From Arthrobacter sp. ATA002 (GTDB lineage Bacteria > Actinomycetota > Actinomycetes > Actinomycetales > Micrococcaceae): a stretch of 64,000 nt of DNA. The stretch covers positions 2,790,001 to 2,854,000 of the forward strand of contig NZ_CP114015.1 in assembly GCF_026898095.1 (NCBI RefSeq). The letters run 5' to 3'. Below are positions 8,223 to 16,711 of the stretch, one piece after another (position 1 is the first letter of the stretch; every line of letters starts with the position of its first letter). The notes under the pieces were generated by a model. The model was not told the origin of the DNA, ran no database searches, and saw nothing but the letters and a program-made list of their open reading frames with translations. A program made the position numbers and the translations under genes.

Positions 8223-8858
8223 CTAGCCCAGTGTCTTCAGCCAGTTTTCCAGCAGCGCCGCACCGGCGTCACCGGACTTTTCCGGATGGAACTGCGTTGC
8301 GGTCAGCGCGCCGTTTTCCACGGCTGCCACAAAACGGCTGCCGTGCTCGGCCCAGGTGACCTGCGGCGCGCGCATGGCCGGCTGGGTAACGTCAAAGTCC
8401 CATTTCTGCACGCCGTAGCTGTGCACGAAATAGAACCGCTCGTCCTCAATACCGGCAAAAGCCGGAGCCTTCCGGCGGCTGGACGGTATTCCAGCCCATG
8501 TGCGGCACCACCTCGGCGTCGAGGCGTTCCACGACGCCGGGCCACTCCCCATGCCCGGGGTCCGGACGCCGTGTTCCACGCCCTCGTCAAAGAGCACCTG
8601 AAGCCCCACGCAGATACCCATGACGGGCCGGCCGCCGGCAACGCGGCGGCCGATCATGCGCAGTGCGTCGACCTCCTTCAGGCCCTGCATAACAGCGGCG
8701 AAGGCGCCCACGCCGGGCACCAGCAGGCCGTCAGCCTCCAGGACGTCGGAGGATTTGGAACTCAGCGTGACGTTGGCGCCGACGTGTTCCAGCGCGCGGA
8801 CGGCCGAGCGAATGTTGCCGGACCCGTAGTCCAGGACAGTGACATTGCGGCTGCTCAC
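8223..8858 (-). CDS. hisH: Imidazole glycerol phosphate synthase, glutaminase subunit HisH (two compensating frameshifts)
   Basis: Class I glutamine amidotransferase that feeds ammonia to HisF. Motifs: [13 protein letters not shown] at the start, LLVPGVGAF (oxyanion strand) and [11 protein letters not shown] with the nucleophile Cys. The His and Glu of the triad come near the end in [10 protein letters not shown]. The central stretch between 8547-8550 (C4, one base short) and about 8457-8461 is in the wrong frame. Repair gives [21 protein letters not shown], the expected family sequence. The raw frame therefore looks continuous but carries about 27 false residues. The start is GTG 8858 with AAGGAG 4 bases upstream, overlapping the hisB stop. 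HisF is not in this window. Confidence 0.93.
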   Translation of the reverse strand: MSSRNVTVLDYGSGNIRSAVRALEHVGANVTLSSKSSDVLEADGLLVPGVGAFAAVMQGLKEVDALRMIGRRVAGGRPVMGICVGLQVLFDEGVEHGVRTPGMGSGPASWNASTPRWCRTWAGIPSSRRKAPAFAGIEDERFYFVHSYGVQKWDFDVTQPAMRAPQVTWAEHGSRFVAAVENGALTATQFHPEKSGDAGAALLENWLKTLG

Positions 8859-9471
8859 AGGGCTCCTTGGTGGATGGAATACCCTCGACGCGGGGGTCCG
8901 GCTCCACGGCGGCACGCAGCGCCCGGGCGAAGGCCTTGAACTGGGCCTCAACGATGTGGTGCGGGTCGCGGCCGCCGATGACGGTCATGTGCAGGCAGAT
9001 TTGGGCGTGCAGCGTGATGGCCTCGAAAACGTGCCGGGTCAGCGATCCGGTGAAGTGCCCGCCGATGAGGTGGTATTCCTGTCCGGCCGGTTCACCCGAG
9101 TGCACCAGGTAAGGGCGCCCGGAGATGTCGACGACGGCGTTGGCCAGGGCTTCGTCCAGCGGTACGGTAGCCTCCCCGAAGCGGCGGATGCCCGCCTTGT
9201 TCCCCAGCGCTGTCTTCAGTGCCTCACCAATGCTGATGGCAATGTCCTCGACGGTGTGGTGCACATCGATATGGGTGTCGCCGGTGGCCTGCACCGTGAG
9301 ATCCATCAGGGAGTGCTTGGCCAGGGCCGTCAGCATGTGGTCGTAGAACGGCACCGAGGTGCTGATGTTGGACTGGCCGGTTCCGTCCAGGTCCAGCTCC
9401 ACTACCACTGACGATTCACTGGTGACCCGTTCGAGGCGGGCTGTGCGGCCGGTGGTGGTCTCCACAGTCAT
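8855..9471 (-). CDS. hisB: Imidazoleglycerol-phosphate dehydratase, last codons frameshifted
   Basis: Mn-dependent dehydratase of histidine synthesis, monofunctional as is normal in actinobacteria. The metal-binding motifs [11 protein letters not shown] and [18 protein letters not shown] are present, as are the start [18 protein letters not shown] and FYDHML. After GIPSTK one base is missing at about 8865-8866. The repaired end is GAL with a TGA at 8855-8857 that overlaps the hisH GTG. Raw reading instead runs on into hisH in another frame. The ATG at 9471 has AAAGGA 6 bases upstream. Confidence 0.95.
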
Positions 9472-9566
9472 GGTTTTCCTTTGAAAGAAGGTGGTCTCTG
9501 CTAACAGTTTAGTGTCTGGACGCCGGAGGTTCCGCTCACCGGCGGGACGGGCACCGGGGCTCGAAG

Positions 9567-10675
9567 TTACCTGACGCCGGCCGCCAGCAGTTCGCGCAGC
9601 CGGCCCAGGAAGGCGCTGGTCTCGGATTCCGTGCCCGCGGTGACACGCAGATGGCCGGGGATCCCAACATCGCGGACCAGCACACCCGCTTCCAGCAGAC
9701 CCTCCCAGACCGCGCGGGGGTTTTCCAATCCGCCGAAGAACACAAAGTTGGCATCCGAGGGTGCCGGCTTCAGACCCAGGCCAAGCAGCTCGGAGACAAT
9801 CCGGTCGCGCTGGACCTTGATGGCTTCAACGTTGGCCAGCAGAGCGTCAGCGTGCTCCAGCGCGGCATTCGCGGTGGCCTGCGTGATGGCCGAGAGGTGG
9901 TACGGCAGGCGTACCAGGCGCAGGGCATCGGTGACTTCCGGGGCGGCAGCCATATATCCCACACGGGCTCCGGCAAGAGCGAAGGCCTTGCTCATGGTCC
10001 GGGACACGATCAGGCGCTCCCTGCCGGGCAGCAGCTGCAGAGCGCTGGGAGTGCCGGCGTGGAAAAACTCCCCGTAGGCCTCGTCCACGATCACGATGGC
10101 CCGGGAGGCGGCACCTGCCTCATAGACGGCTTCCACAACATCCAGTGAAAGGGCCGTTCCGGTGGGGTTGTTCGGGGTGCACAGGAAAACGATGTTTGGT
10201 GCCTGCTCGCGAACCTGTTCGGCTGCCGCCTCCGCCGTCAGTCCGAAGTCGCCGCTGCGTTTTCCGGTCACGTAGCGGGTACCGGTACCGCTGGCCAGCA
10301 GCGGGTACATGGAATAGGTGGGAGGAAAACTCATGGCGGTGCGCCCGGGCCGCCGAAGGCCTGCAGGATCTGCTGCAGGACCTCGTTTGAGCCGTTACCG
10401 GCCCAGATGTTGTCAGTGCCGAGTCCGTGGCCCAGATAGGCAGCCAGCCGTTCGCGGAGTTCGGTAAATTCACGGTCCGGATAACGGTTGAGCCCTGCGG
10501 TGGCCTGCTCAACGGACGCCGCGATTGCTTTGCGCACCGAGTCCGGCAGACCGTGGGTATTCTCGTTGACATTCAGCAGGATGGGCACGTCGAGCTGCGG
10601 GGCACCGTAAGGCGTCAGTCCGCGAAGGTCATCGCGCAGGGGAAGTCGGTTCAGTCTTTCCAGCTGTTCAGTCAC
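9567..10675 (-). CDS. hisC: Histidinol-phosphate aminotransferase, split by a frameshift
   Basis: PLP-dependent class II aminotransferase, step 7 of histidine synthesis. The first part (to about residue 112) has [12 protein letters not shown] and [18 protein letters not shown]. The second part has [23 protein letters not shown], and [17 protein letters not shown] with the PLP lysine. One base is missing at about 10343 between AFGGPG and [10 protein letters not shown]. The two frames join perfectly when it is restored and the length becomes normal (about 369 residues). ATG 10675 is the start. hisD, which usually precedes hisC in actinobacteria, is absent here; a repeat array lies upstream instead. 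Confidence 0.95.
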
Positions 10676-11027
10676 CAGTACAGCTTAAGACTTCAAAGCG
10701 GGGCGGGAAGAATCCCGGAGCCGCAGCGTCGGGGGTGTTACGTCCGGAGGCAGGGTCGGGGTGTTCTGTCCGGGGTGTCACGTCCGGAGGCAGGGTCGGG
10801 GTGTTCTGTCCGGGGTGTCACGTCCGGGGTGTCACGTCCGGAGGCAGGATCGGGGTGTCACGTCCGGAGGCAGGGGGCGGCGTGTTCTGCCGGGAGATGG
10901 ACTTGGTGCCCTCGGGCCTGCCGCAAAGCCCTGTCCTGTTCTTGTGCATGGCTCTGTCCCGTCGCACAGCGCGTTGCCATGCGGCCCGAGCGCCGGGTCA
11001 AAACGGGCGCCACGGTGAAGGCGCTGT
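10676..11027. other. Gene-free spacer between hisC and the LysM gene
   Basis: The 352-base stretch contains no ORF with recognisable features. Its left half holds the short tandem-repeat array at 10735-10893. The right half (10894-11027) is unique sequence in which I see no RNA gene or promoter that I can defend. The usual hisD gene is not present even as a fragment that I can detect. Confidence 0.7.
10735..10893. repeat. Short imperfect tandem-repeat array
   Basis: About eight head-to-tail copies of two alternating blocks can be read. The long block is close to GTGTCACGTCCGGAGGCAGG plus GTCGGG (26 bases); the short block is GTGTTCTGTCCGGG (14 bases), with one hybrid GTGTCACGTCCGGG. Units begin near 10735, 10761, 10775, 10801, 10815, 10829, 10855 and 10881. 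There is no spacer diversity of the kind CRISPR arrays show, and no reading frame is conserved. It resembles a minisatellite built from a mobile intergenic repeat. Confidence 0.85.
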
Positions 11028-11528
11028 TTACGACTGGACCGGAATGAACAGCTGTACGCCGGCCGGAACCCGCTCGTCGGGGAGGTTGTTCAGTTCCACG
11101 ATGTCGGCGACCACATCCCGGGGATCCCGCTCGGGAGCGAATTCCTCCGCCAGGCCCCACAGGGAATCACCGGGACTGACGCTGACCTGGAGTGTGCGTG
11201 TGAGGTCCGGCCCGCCGCTGGAGGCCATGGCCGGAGCCGTGAAGAAGCCGAGCACAGTGAGCGCGGCCGCAGCGGTGAGCATCAGCGGGAGGCCAATGAA
11301 CACCAGCCGGCCCCTGCGCGTCAGGCGAAGCGGCGCGGCCGGAGACAGGGATGCGGCGGCAGCCGCATCCGGTGCGGCATAAGAGGACGACACGGCCGGA
11401 GAGAGAGGAGCGGCCGGGAATGTGGCGGCCGCAGCTGCCGGGGCTGCAGGAGTCTGGCACGTTGCTGCAGCCGGTTCTGCGGCGGAAATCAAGGGGGAAG
11501 ACTGGCGGGACATTGTCTGGGCTGGCAT
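11028..11528 (-). CDS. LysM-domain membrane protein, probable SOS-induced division regulator
   Basis: The product has about 166 residues. A cytoplasmic Ala/Pro/Ser-rich N-terminus (1-75) is followed by a basic anchor (RLTRRGRL) and one helix (about 82-105). An extracytoplasmic LysM-type domain follows at about 112-166, with VSPGDSLWGLAEEFAPE and a FIPV end. The start is taken at ATG 11528, because GGAAAGG lies 7 bases upstream. A longer frame from 11651 has no such site and would cross the LexA operators. The gene is divergent from lexA with two LexA boxes in its promoter region. Mycobacterial ChiZ (Rv2719c) and corynebacterial DivS have the same position and role, so an SOS-controlled cell-division brake is inferred. 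Confidence 0.85.
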   Translation of the reverse strand: MPAQTMSRQSSPLISAAEPAAATCQTPAAPAAAAATFPAAPLSPAVSSSYAAPDAAAAASLSPAAPLRLTRRGRLVFIGLPLMLTAAAALTVLGFFTAPAMASSGGPDLTRTLQVSVSPGDSLWGLAEEFAPERDPRDVVADIVELNNLPDERVPAGVQLFIPVQS

Positions 11529-11611
11529 GAAAATACCTTTCCGGTTCGATGGCAGCGGCTGCAGGGCCGAAGCTGTATTCGAAGAAGTGGAAGTTGCACG
11601 GCGAGAACGCT

Positions 11612-11627
11612 TCGAAACTATGTTCGA
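11612..11627. promoter_or_regulatory. LexA (SOS) box 1
   Basis: TCGAAACTATGTTCGA matches the actinobacterial LexA consensus TCGAAC-N4-GTTCGA with one mismatch. It lies about 85 bases upstream of the LysM start, downstream of the likely LysM promoter, where bound LexA could block elongation. Confidence 0.8.
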
Positions 11628-11678
11628 ACCTCGTGAACTCATTTCTAGCACCTATCTACTACTAAAGTCGAGACTCGC

Positions 11679-11694
11679 TCGAACAAATGTTTGA
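11679..11694. promoter_or_regulatory. LexA (SOS) box 2
   Basis: TCGAACAAATGTTTGA matches TCGAAC-N4-GTTCGA with one mismatch. On the minus strand TTGTTC inside it and TAGTAG 16 bases on could be the -35 and -10 of the LysM gene, so the box would overlap the -35. Confidence 0.8.
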
Positions 11695-11813
11695 AAAGAC
11701 ACCCCGGCTCCCCTAGCGTTGACTTTCAGAGGGACAGTTTCTCCGGTTCAGGCCGGGCCGGTGCGGGGCGCAGGCTTCGGGCGGTTCGTACGGGACCACT
11801 GAATCAGCTGCCT

Positions 11814-11841
11814 CTGACATTTCCGCCGGCACGGCTAGTAC
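11814..11841 (+). promoter_or_regulatory. Candidate lexA promoter
   Basis: CTGACA (11814-11819) and TAGTAC (11836-11841) are 16 bases apart and leave a 5' leader of about 65 bases. The pattern is weak. If correct, the SOS boxes are more than 100 bases upstream of it, so autoregulation of lexA would need another promoter closer to the boxes. Confidence 0.25.
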
Positions 11842-11914
11842 AGTGTTCCGGCCCAGACATCCGCCCGACCAGCTCCGGCACCGCCCGGACCAGCTGACCC
11901 GAAGGGAACCCCAC

Positions 11915-12751
11915 GTGGCCCGCAGGACTGCTTTAGAAGACAGCACCAACCAGCCAGCGGCAACCGGCCCCCGTGCGCGTGTGAAAGGCCTCACTCCGCG
12001 GCAGAAGACCGTCCTGGAGATGATCCAGCGATCAGTGAGCACCAACGGATACCCGCCCACCATGCGGGAAATCGGGGACACCGTGGGCCTGGCGAGTCTG
12101 TCCAGCGTGACCCACCAGCTCACACAGCTGGAGAAGCTCGGCTACATCCGCCGCGATCCCAAGCGTCCCCGGGCCATGGAAATCCTGATTCCGCTGATGC
12201 TGCGCGATGGAGCCGCTGATGCAGCGGGCAACAGCACAGAGCCGGCGGAGAGCCCCGGCCGCACGGAACCGTCGTCGCCGGCCGAGGCCACACCCGGCAA
12301 GGGGAACAGCCGCTCCGGCAACGGCGACAGCTCCTCACCCGGGCTGGCAACAGTGACCGAAATCTCCACCTCCGTGGACACGGCCATGGTGCCCCTGGTG
12401 GGACGCATCGCTGCCGGCGGCCCCATACTGGCGGAGCAGGTGGTGGAGGACATCATGCCGCTGCCCCGTCAGCTGGTGGGACACGGCGATCTCTTCATGC
12501 TCCGCGTCTCGGGTGACTCGATGGTGGACGCCGCCATCTGCGACGGTGACTGGGTGGTGGTCCGGCGCCAGCCCACGGCTGAGAACGGCGACATCGTAGC
12601 CGCGCTGCTCGACGACGAGGCCACGGTCAAAACGTTCCGCCAGCGCAACGGCCACACTTGGCTGCTGCCGCAAAACACCCGCTATGAGCCCATCGTGGGC
12701 GACCACGCCGTCATTATGGGCAAGGTTGTCTCGGTCATGCGCTCACTCTAG
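11915..12751 (+). CDS. lexA: SOS repressor LexA
   Basis: The protein represses SOS genes and cleaves itself when RecA is active. The winged-helix domain is at about 25-95 ([49 protein letters not shown]). An unusually long Ser/Pro/Gly/Asn-rich hinge follows at about 100-150. The peptidase domain has the Ala-Gly cleavage site in RIAAGGPI near 166, the Ser nucleophile in VSGDSMVDA near 200 and the general-base Lys in ATVKTF near 237. The start is GTG 11915 behind GAAGGGA; upstream residues of the open frame are not LexA-like. A strong terminator follows. Confidence 0.96.
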   Translation: MARRTALEDSTNQPAATGPRARVKGLTPRQKTVLEMIQRSVSTNGYPPTMREIGDTVGLASLSSVTHQLTQLEKLGYIRRDPKRPRAMEILIPLMLRDGAADAAGNSTEPAESPGRTEPSSPAEATPGKGNSRSGNGDSSSPGLATVTEISTSVDTAMVPLVGRIAAGGPILAEQVVEDIMPLPRQLVGHGDLFMLRVSGDSMVDAAICDGDWVVVRRQPTAENGDIVAALLDDEATVKTFRQRNGHTWLLPQNTRYEPIVGDHAVIMGKVVSVMRSL

Positions 12752-12806
12752 GAGCCGGCCAACGCCGTGTAGCTGCGAAGAAGGGGTGCAGTGCGCAGAA
12801 ACCGCA

Positions 12807-12836
12807 AAGGCGGCCGGAGTTCCGGCCGCCTTTCTT
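12807..12836 (+). terminator. Intrinsic terminator of lexA
   Basis: A perfect 10-bp stem (GGCGGCCGGA / TCCGGCCGCC) with a 2-base gap is followed by TTTCTT, about 55 bases after the lexA stop. Confidence 0.9.
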
Positions 12837-12837
12837 A

Positions 12838-12930
12838 TTGAGTGTCCGCCCGGCGGTGAGCGTTGCTGCCGGCGGTGCGCGTTTCCCGTCGGTGGATACC
12901 CGGCCGCCGGCGGTGCGCACCCGCTGGACA
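12838..12930. repeat. Short degenerate direct repeats after lexA
   Basis: The core CGGCGGTG(A/C)GC recurs three times (near 12851, 12870 and 12912), with a related GTCGGTGG copy near 12889, each copy differing slightly. The block begins with GAGTGTC, the same word as in the array at 55.6 kb. It fills most of the 227-base gap to dinG. No function is evident. Confidence 0.4.
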
Positions 12931-12978
12931 ACTGCAGGACGGTCCGCCGGGTTTTATGGAAGCTCCGGACCCAAGCTG

Positions 12979-15030
12979 CTACTTGCGCGGCGCCGAAGTG
13001 TTCTCCCCGGCCGCGGACTGCTCCGCCAGGCGGCCCAGCACCGACAGGACAACGGAGCGGTCTGTCGTGGACCAGAACGGGGGCAGCGCCGCCCGCAGGA
13101 AGCTGCCGTAGCGGGCCGTCGCCATCCGGGAATCCAAAATGGCCACAACCCCGCGGTCACCGGCGGAACGGATCAGCCGCCCGGCTCCCTGTGCCAGCCG
13201 GACAGCGGCATGGGTTGCGGCCACGGACATGAAACCGTTGCCGCCGGCCTTGGCCACTGCCCGGGTGCGGGCAGTCATCAGCGGGTCGTCCGGGCGCGGG
13301 AAGGGAATCCGGTCGATAAGCACCAGCCGGCATGCGGTACCGGGCACATCGACGCCCTGCCACAGGGACATCGTACCGAACAGGCAGGTGTCGGGTTCCT
13401 CGGAAAACTGCTGCACGAGCGAGGACATGGAGGACTCCCCCTGGCAAAGAATCGGAAAGTCCACCCGCGACCGCATGGCATCGGTGGCCTCCTCCGCGGC
13501 CCGGCGTGAGGAAAACAGCCCGAGTGCTCCACCGTTGGACGCCTTCAGGAGCGCCTCAATCTCGTCCAGCTGCGCCTCCGAGGTGCCCCGTTCAGGTTTG
13601 GGCAAGTCCTTGGCCACATACAGCACGCCCTGGCGCGGATAGTCGAAGGGGCTGCCAACGTCGGTGCCTGTCCAGGACGGAGCTCCGGGGCCCAAAAGCC
13701 CCAGGGCGCCGGCGACCGGACCGAATTCGGCACCAATCGCAAGGGTCGCCGAGGTCAGGACCACCGTGTGCCCGTCAAACAACCCTTCCCGCAGCCGCCC
13801 GGCTACTGACAGCGGCGCAACGTTCAGGGTGGCCGGAGCGGTCTCATCAGGCGGGGAATAACCGCCGGACGGTGAAAAGGTGCTGGGGCGCGACGCCCAG
13901 ATCACTTCGCCGGCGTCGGGAGCGGAAAGCAGCCGCTCACAGATGCCCAGCACCGCCATCAGCCGGGACCTGGCCGTCTGGCGGCCGCCGTCGGCGGTTT
14001 CGCCGGGCTCCGGTTTGGAGTCGGAAAGGGCCACACGGCAGGCCTCTCGGACGCGGCCCACCGCCTGCCCCTGTTCTTCGTTCAGTCCGCTGGCCAGCAG
14101 CCCCGACGGGAGACCTTCCAGAGACTGGTCGAAGATCCGCCCTGCCTGCGCCAGCTCCTCGACGCTGGCCGAGGTGTGCTTGCGCGCGGCCGTTACGGCG
14201 GCGGAAATCACCGTCCCGGACAGCTGGCCCGTCACGGCGCCGGTGACGCGGTCCTGCAGTTCGTGGGCTTCGTCAATGACCACCACGTCATAGTCCGGCA
14301 GCACGGCCAGTCCCTCGAAGGCGGCGATGGCAAGCATTGCATGGTTGGTGATGACGACGTCGGCCACGGCAGCCTGCGCACGCGCCCGTTCACTGAAGCA
14401 CTCGGCGGCTACCGGGCATTTTTGGGCGCCGAGGCACTCCATGGAGGTCACCGAAACCTGCCGCCAGGCTTTGTCGCTCACCCCGGGAACGAGGTCGTCG
14501 CGGTCCCCGGTGTCGGTCTCGTCGGCCCACTCGCGCAGCCGCACCACTTCCCGTCCCATGGCGGAGGTGGGCGCCGGCGCGGGATGCCCCACGGCGCGGT
14601 CCTCGCCGAGGGTGAACAGGGCGGCGGCGGGATCTTCCTCCTCCGGGAATCCCCCGCCGGTCTTGTGCAGGCAGACGTAGTTGCTGCGGCCCTTCAGCAG
14701 CGCCACGTCCACGTCCCGCGGCAGCTTGGGCTTCAGCGTCTTCAGCAGCCGCGGCAGGTCCCGGCCCACAATCTGGGACTGCAGGGCCAGCGTGGCGGTG
14801 GAGACCAGCGTTGGTTTAGTGCTGTCCAGCGCGTGGTGGATCAGCGGCACCAGATAGGCCAGCGACTTGCCGGTGCCAGTGCCGGCCTGCACCAGCAGGT
14901 GCTGTCCTTCGTCGATGGCCTGCGTGACCTGGCGGGCCATTTCGTGCTGGCCCGGGCGGTTTTGCCCGCCCATGCCGGCGACGGCGGTGTCCAGCAGTTC
15001 CAGGACTTCGCCGGTGGTGTCTTTACTCAT
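12979..15030 (-). CDS. DinG/YoaA-family ATP-dependent DNA helicase
   Basis: Superfamily 2 XPD-like 5'-3' helicase of 683 residues. Walker A VQAGTGTGKSLAYLVP lies at about 45-60 and the DEAH box VVVIDEAHELQD at about 250. Four cysteines between them (YVCLHKT and ECLGAQKCPVAAEC) fit an iron-sulfur cluster. C-terminal helicase motifs GVDVPGTACRLVLIDRIPF and GAGRLIRSAGDRGVV are present. The start is ATG 15030 (MSKDTTGEVLELLDTA). The longer frame to 15309 is hflX read in the wrong frame. The gene overlaps the hflX stop by 8 bases and is probably translationally coupled to it. The role is likely DNA repair or R-loop removal; placement near lexA is positional only. Confidence 0.92.
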   Translation of the reverse strand: MSKDTTGEVLELLDTAVAGMGGQNRPGQHEMARQVTQAIDEGQHLLVQAGTGTGKSLAYLVPLIHHALDSTKPTLVSTATLALQSQIVGRDLPRLLKTLKPKLPRDVDVALLKGRSNYVCLHKTGGGFPEEEDPAAALFTLGEDRAVGHPAPAPTSAMGREVVRLREWADETDTGDRDDLVPGVSDKAWRQVSVTSMECLGAQKCPVAAECFSERARAQAAVADVVITNHAMLAIAAFEGLAVLPDYDVVVIDEAHELQDRVTGAVTGQLSGTVISAAVTAARKHTSASVEELAQAGRIFDQSLEGLPSGLLASGLNEEQGQAVGRVREACRVALSDSKPEPGETADGGRQTARSRLMAVLGICERLLSAPDAGEVIWASRPSTFSPSGGYSPPDETAPATLNVAPLSVAGRLREGLFDGHTVVLTSATLAIGAEFGPVAGALGLLGPGAPSWTGTDVGSPFDYPRQGVLYVAKDLPKPERGTSEAQLDEIEALLKASNGGALGLFSSRRAAEEATDAMRSRVDFPILCQGESSMSSLVQQFSEEPDTCLFGTMSLWQGVDVPGTACRLVLIDRIPFPRPDDPLMTARTRAVAKAGGNGFMSVAATHAAVRLAQGAGRLIRSAGDRGVVAILDSRMATARYGSFLRAALPPFWSTTDRSVVLSVLGRLAEQSAAGENTSAPRK

Positions 15031-16591
15031 CGGTGGCGAAGAACTCCAGTTCAGCTGCAAGACCCTCGCGGACCATGACGTGCAGGCGGGTTCCTGCCTC
15101 GGAGTGCTCCAGGGACAGGATCTCCGTATCCGAGCTGTGCAGCCGGGAGACAATGTCGCCGCGGTCGTACGGAACCAGAAGATGCATGTCCACGCCGGGC
15201 CGGGGAATGCCGTCGGAAATGGCCTGCAGCAGCTGATCCATGCCCTGGCCCGTACGGGCGGAGACCACCACGTGGCGGCGTTCCTTCTGGCGCAGCCGTT
15301 CCAGGACAAACGGATCAGCGGCGTCGGCCTTGTTCAGGACAATGATCTCCGGGATCCTGCGGGCGTCCACATCGGTCAGGACGGAACGCACGGCGGCGAT
15401 CTGGCCCTCAGGATCCGGGTGCGAGGCATCCACCACGTGCAGAATCAAATCCGCGTCGGCGACCTCCTCGAGCGTGGACCGGAACGCTTCCACCAGCTGG
15501 GTGGGCAGCGACCGGACGAAACCCACCGTGTCCGCCAGCGTGTAGCCGATCCCGTCTTCGGTCTGCGCCTTGCGGATGGTGGGGTCCAGGGTGGCGAACA
15601 GGGCGTTCTCCACCAGGACGCCGGCATCCGTAAGCCGGTTGAGCAGGGACGACTTGCCGGCGTTGGTGTAGCCGGCAATGGCCACCGAGGGGACTTCGTT
15701 CCGCTGCCGGTTGGCCCGCTTGGTTTCCCGGGCCGGCTTCATGCCGGCGATTTCACGGCGCAGTTTCGCCATGCGGGTACGGATTTTCCGGCGGTCCAGT
15801 TCGATCTTGGTTTCACCGGGACCGCGCGAACCCATGCCGGCGCTGGCGCTGCCGACCTGGCCGCCGGCCTGGCGGGACATTGATTCGCCCCAGCCGCGCA
15901 GGCGCGGCAGCAGGTATTCGAGCTGCGCCAGCTCGACCTGTGCCTTGCCCTCGCGGGACTTGGCATGCTGGGCAAAGATGTCCAGGATCAGCGCAGTCCG
16001 GTCGATGACCTTGACCTTGACAATGTCTTCCAGGCCGCGGCGCTGGGACGGGGCCAGCTCGCTGTCCACAATGACCGTGTCCGCACCGGTCGCCATCACA
16101 ATGTCCTTCAGCTCCTGGGCTTTGCCCGATCCCAGGAACGTCCCCGGGTCAGGCTTCAGGCGCCGCTGGATGATGCCGTCGAGTACTTCGGATCCCGCCG
16201 TCTCGGCAAGGGCAGCGAGTTCCTGCAGGGAGTTTTCTGCTTCGGCCGCTGTGCCTTCGCTCCACAGGCCGGCGAGGACAACGCGCTCCAGCCGCAGCTG
16301 GCGGTATTCAACTTCGGTAACATCTTCCAGTTCGGTCGACAGACCTGCCACACGCCGCAGCGCGTGCCGGTCGGCCAGATCTTCCTGGTCGCCGTCGTGC
16401 GATGAGCGCCCGGCGTCGTCGGACAGTGCCTGTGCCCTGCCGCGCGGCGCGTTGCCACCGGCCGTTTTGGCCTCGGCGGCGCTTTCCTTGGCGAGGATCC
16501 TGTCAATGACCCCCTGGATGTCCCCCGGGCTCAGCTCCGTGTTGGGCTGGGCAGTACCGGACGTGCCAGGACGGGAATTGTTGATCGTCAT
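15023..16591 (-). CDS. hflX: Ribosome-associated GTPase HflX
   Basis: HflX splits stalled or inactive 70S ribosomes. The N-terminal nucleotide-binding and helical domains run to about residue 300 (DTVIVDSELAPSQRRGLED). The G domain has GYTNAGKSSLLN (G1, about 308), the G2 Thr, DTVGFV (G3) and NKAD (G4). An Asp/Ser-rich tail of about 100 residues precedes the core at the N-terminus. I choose ATG 16591 with AAGGAG just upstream, although the spacing is short. ATG 16618 is the alternative. The gene is co-transcribed with dinG. Confidence 0.93.
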   Translation of the reverse strand: MTINNSRPGTSGTAQPNTELSPGDIQGVIDRILAKESAAEAKTAGGNAPRGRAQALSDDAGRSSHDGDQEDLADRHALRRVAGLSTELEDVTEVEYRQLRLERVVLAGLWSEGTAAEAENSLQELAALAETAGSEVLDGIIQRRLKPDPGTFLGSGKAQELKDIVMATGADTVIVDSELAPSQRRGLEDIVKVKVIDRTALILDIFAQHAKSREGKAQVELAQLEYLLPRLRGWGESMSRQAGGQVGSASAGMGSRGPGETKIELDRRKIRTRMAKLRREIAGMKPARETKRANRQRNEVPSVAIAGYTNAGKSSLLNRLTDAGVLVENALFATLDPTIRKAQTEDGIGYTLADTVGFVRSLPTQLVEAFRSTLEEVADADLILHVVDASHPDPEGQIAAVRSVLTDVDARRIPEIIVLNKADAADPFVLERLRQKERRHVVVSARTGQGMDQLLQAISDGIPRPGVDMHLLVPYDRGDIVSRLHSSDTEILSLEHSEAGTRLHVMVREGLAAELEFFATDE

Positions 16592-16711
16592 ATTCTCCTT
16601 ATAAGGCGTGTTCTCCATGGTAAGTCAGTGCACGGACATTTGGGGTGCGATCTTCCCGCCGTTCCCATCCGGTTTCTGCTGCCTGCCACAGACCCACTAT
16701 TCTGGGTTGTT

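Noticed and set aside
8223..8858. Reading hisH as an intact gene because its frame has no stop
   Set aside because: The 27 residues between the two indels do not fit HisH, whereas another frame encodes the expected [11 protein letters not shown]...MGWN sequence.
10735..10893. CRISPR array
   Set aside because: The repeats are contiguous with no unique spacers of constant length, and there are no cas genes in the window.
15031..15309. Longer N-terminus for the DinG helicase
   Set aside because: These residues are hflX read out of frame. The family start is MSKDTTGEV at 15030.
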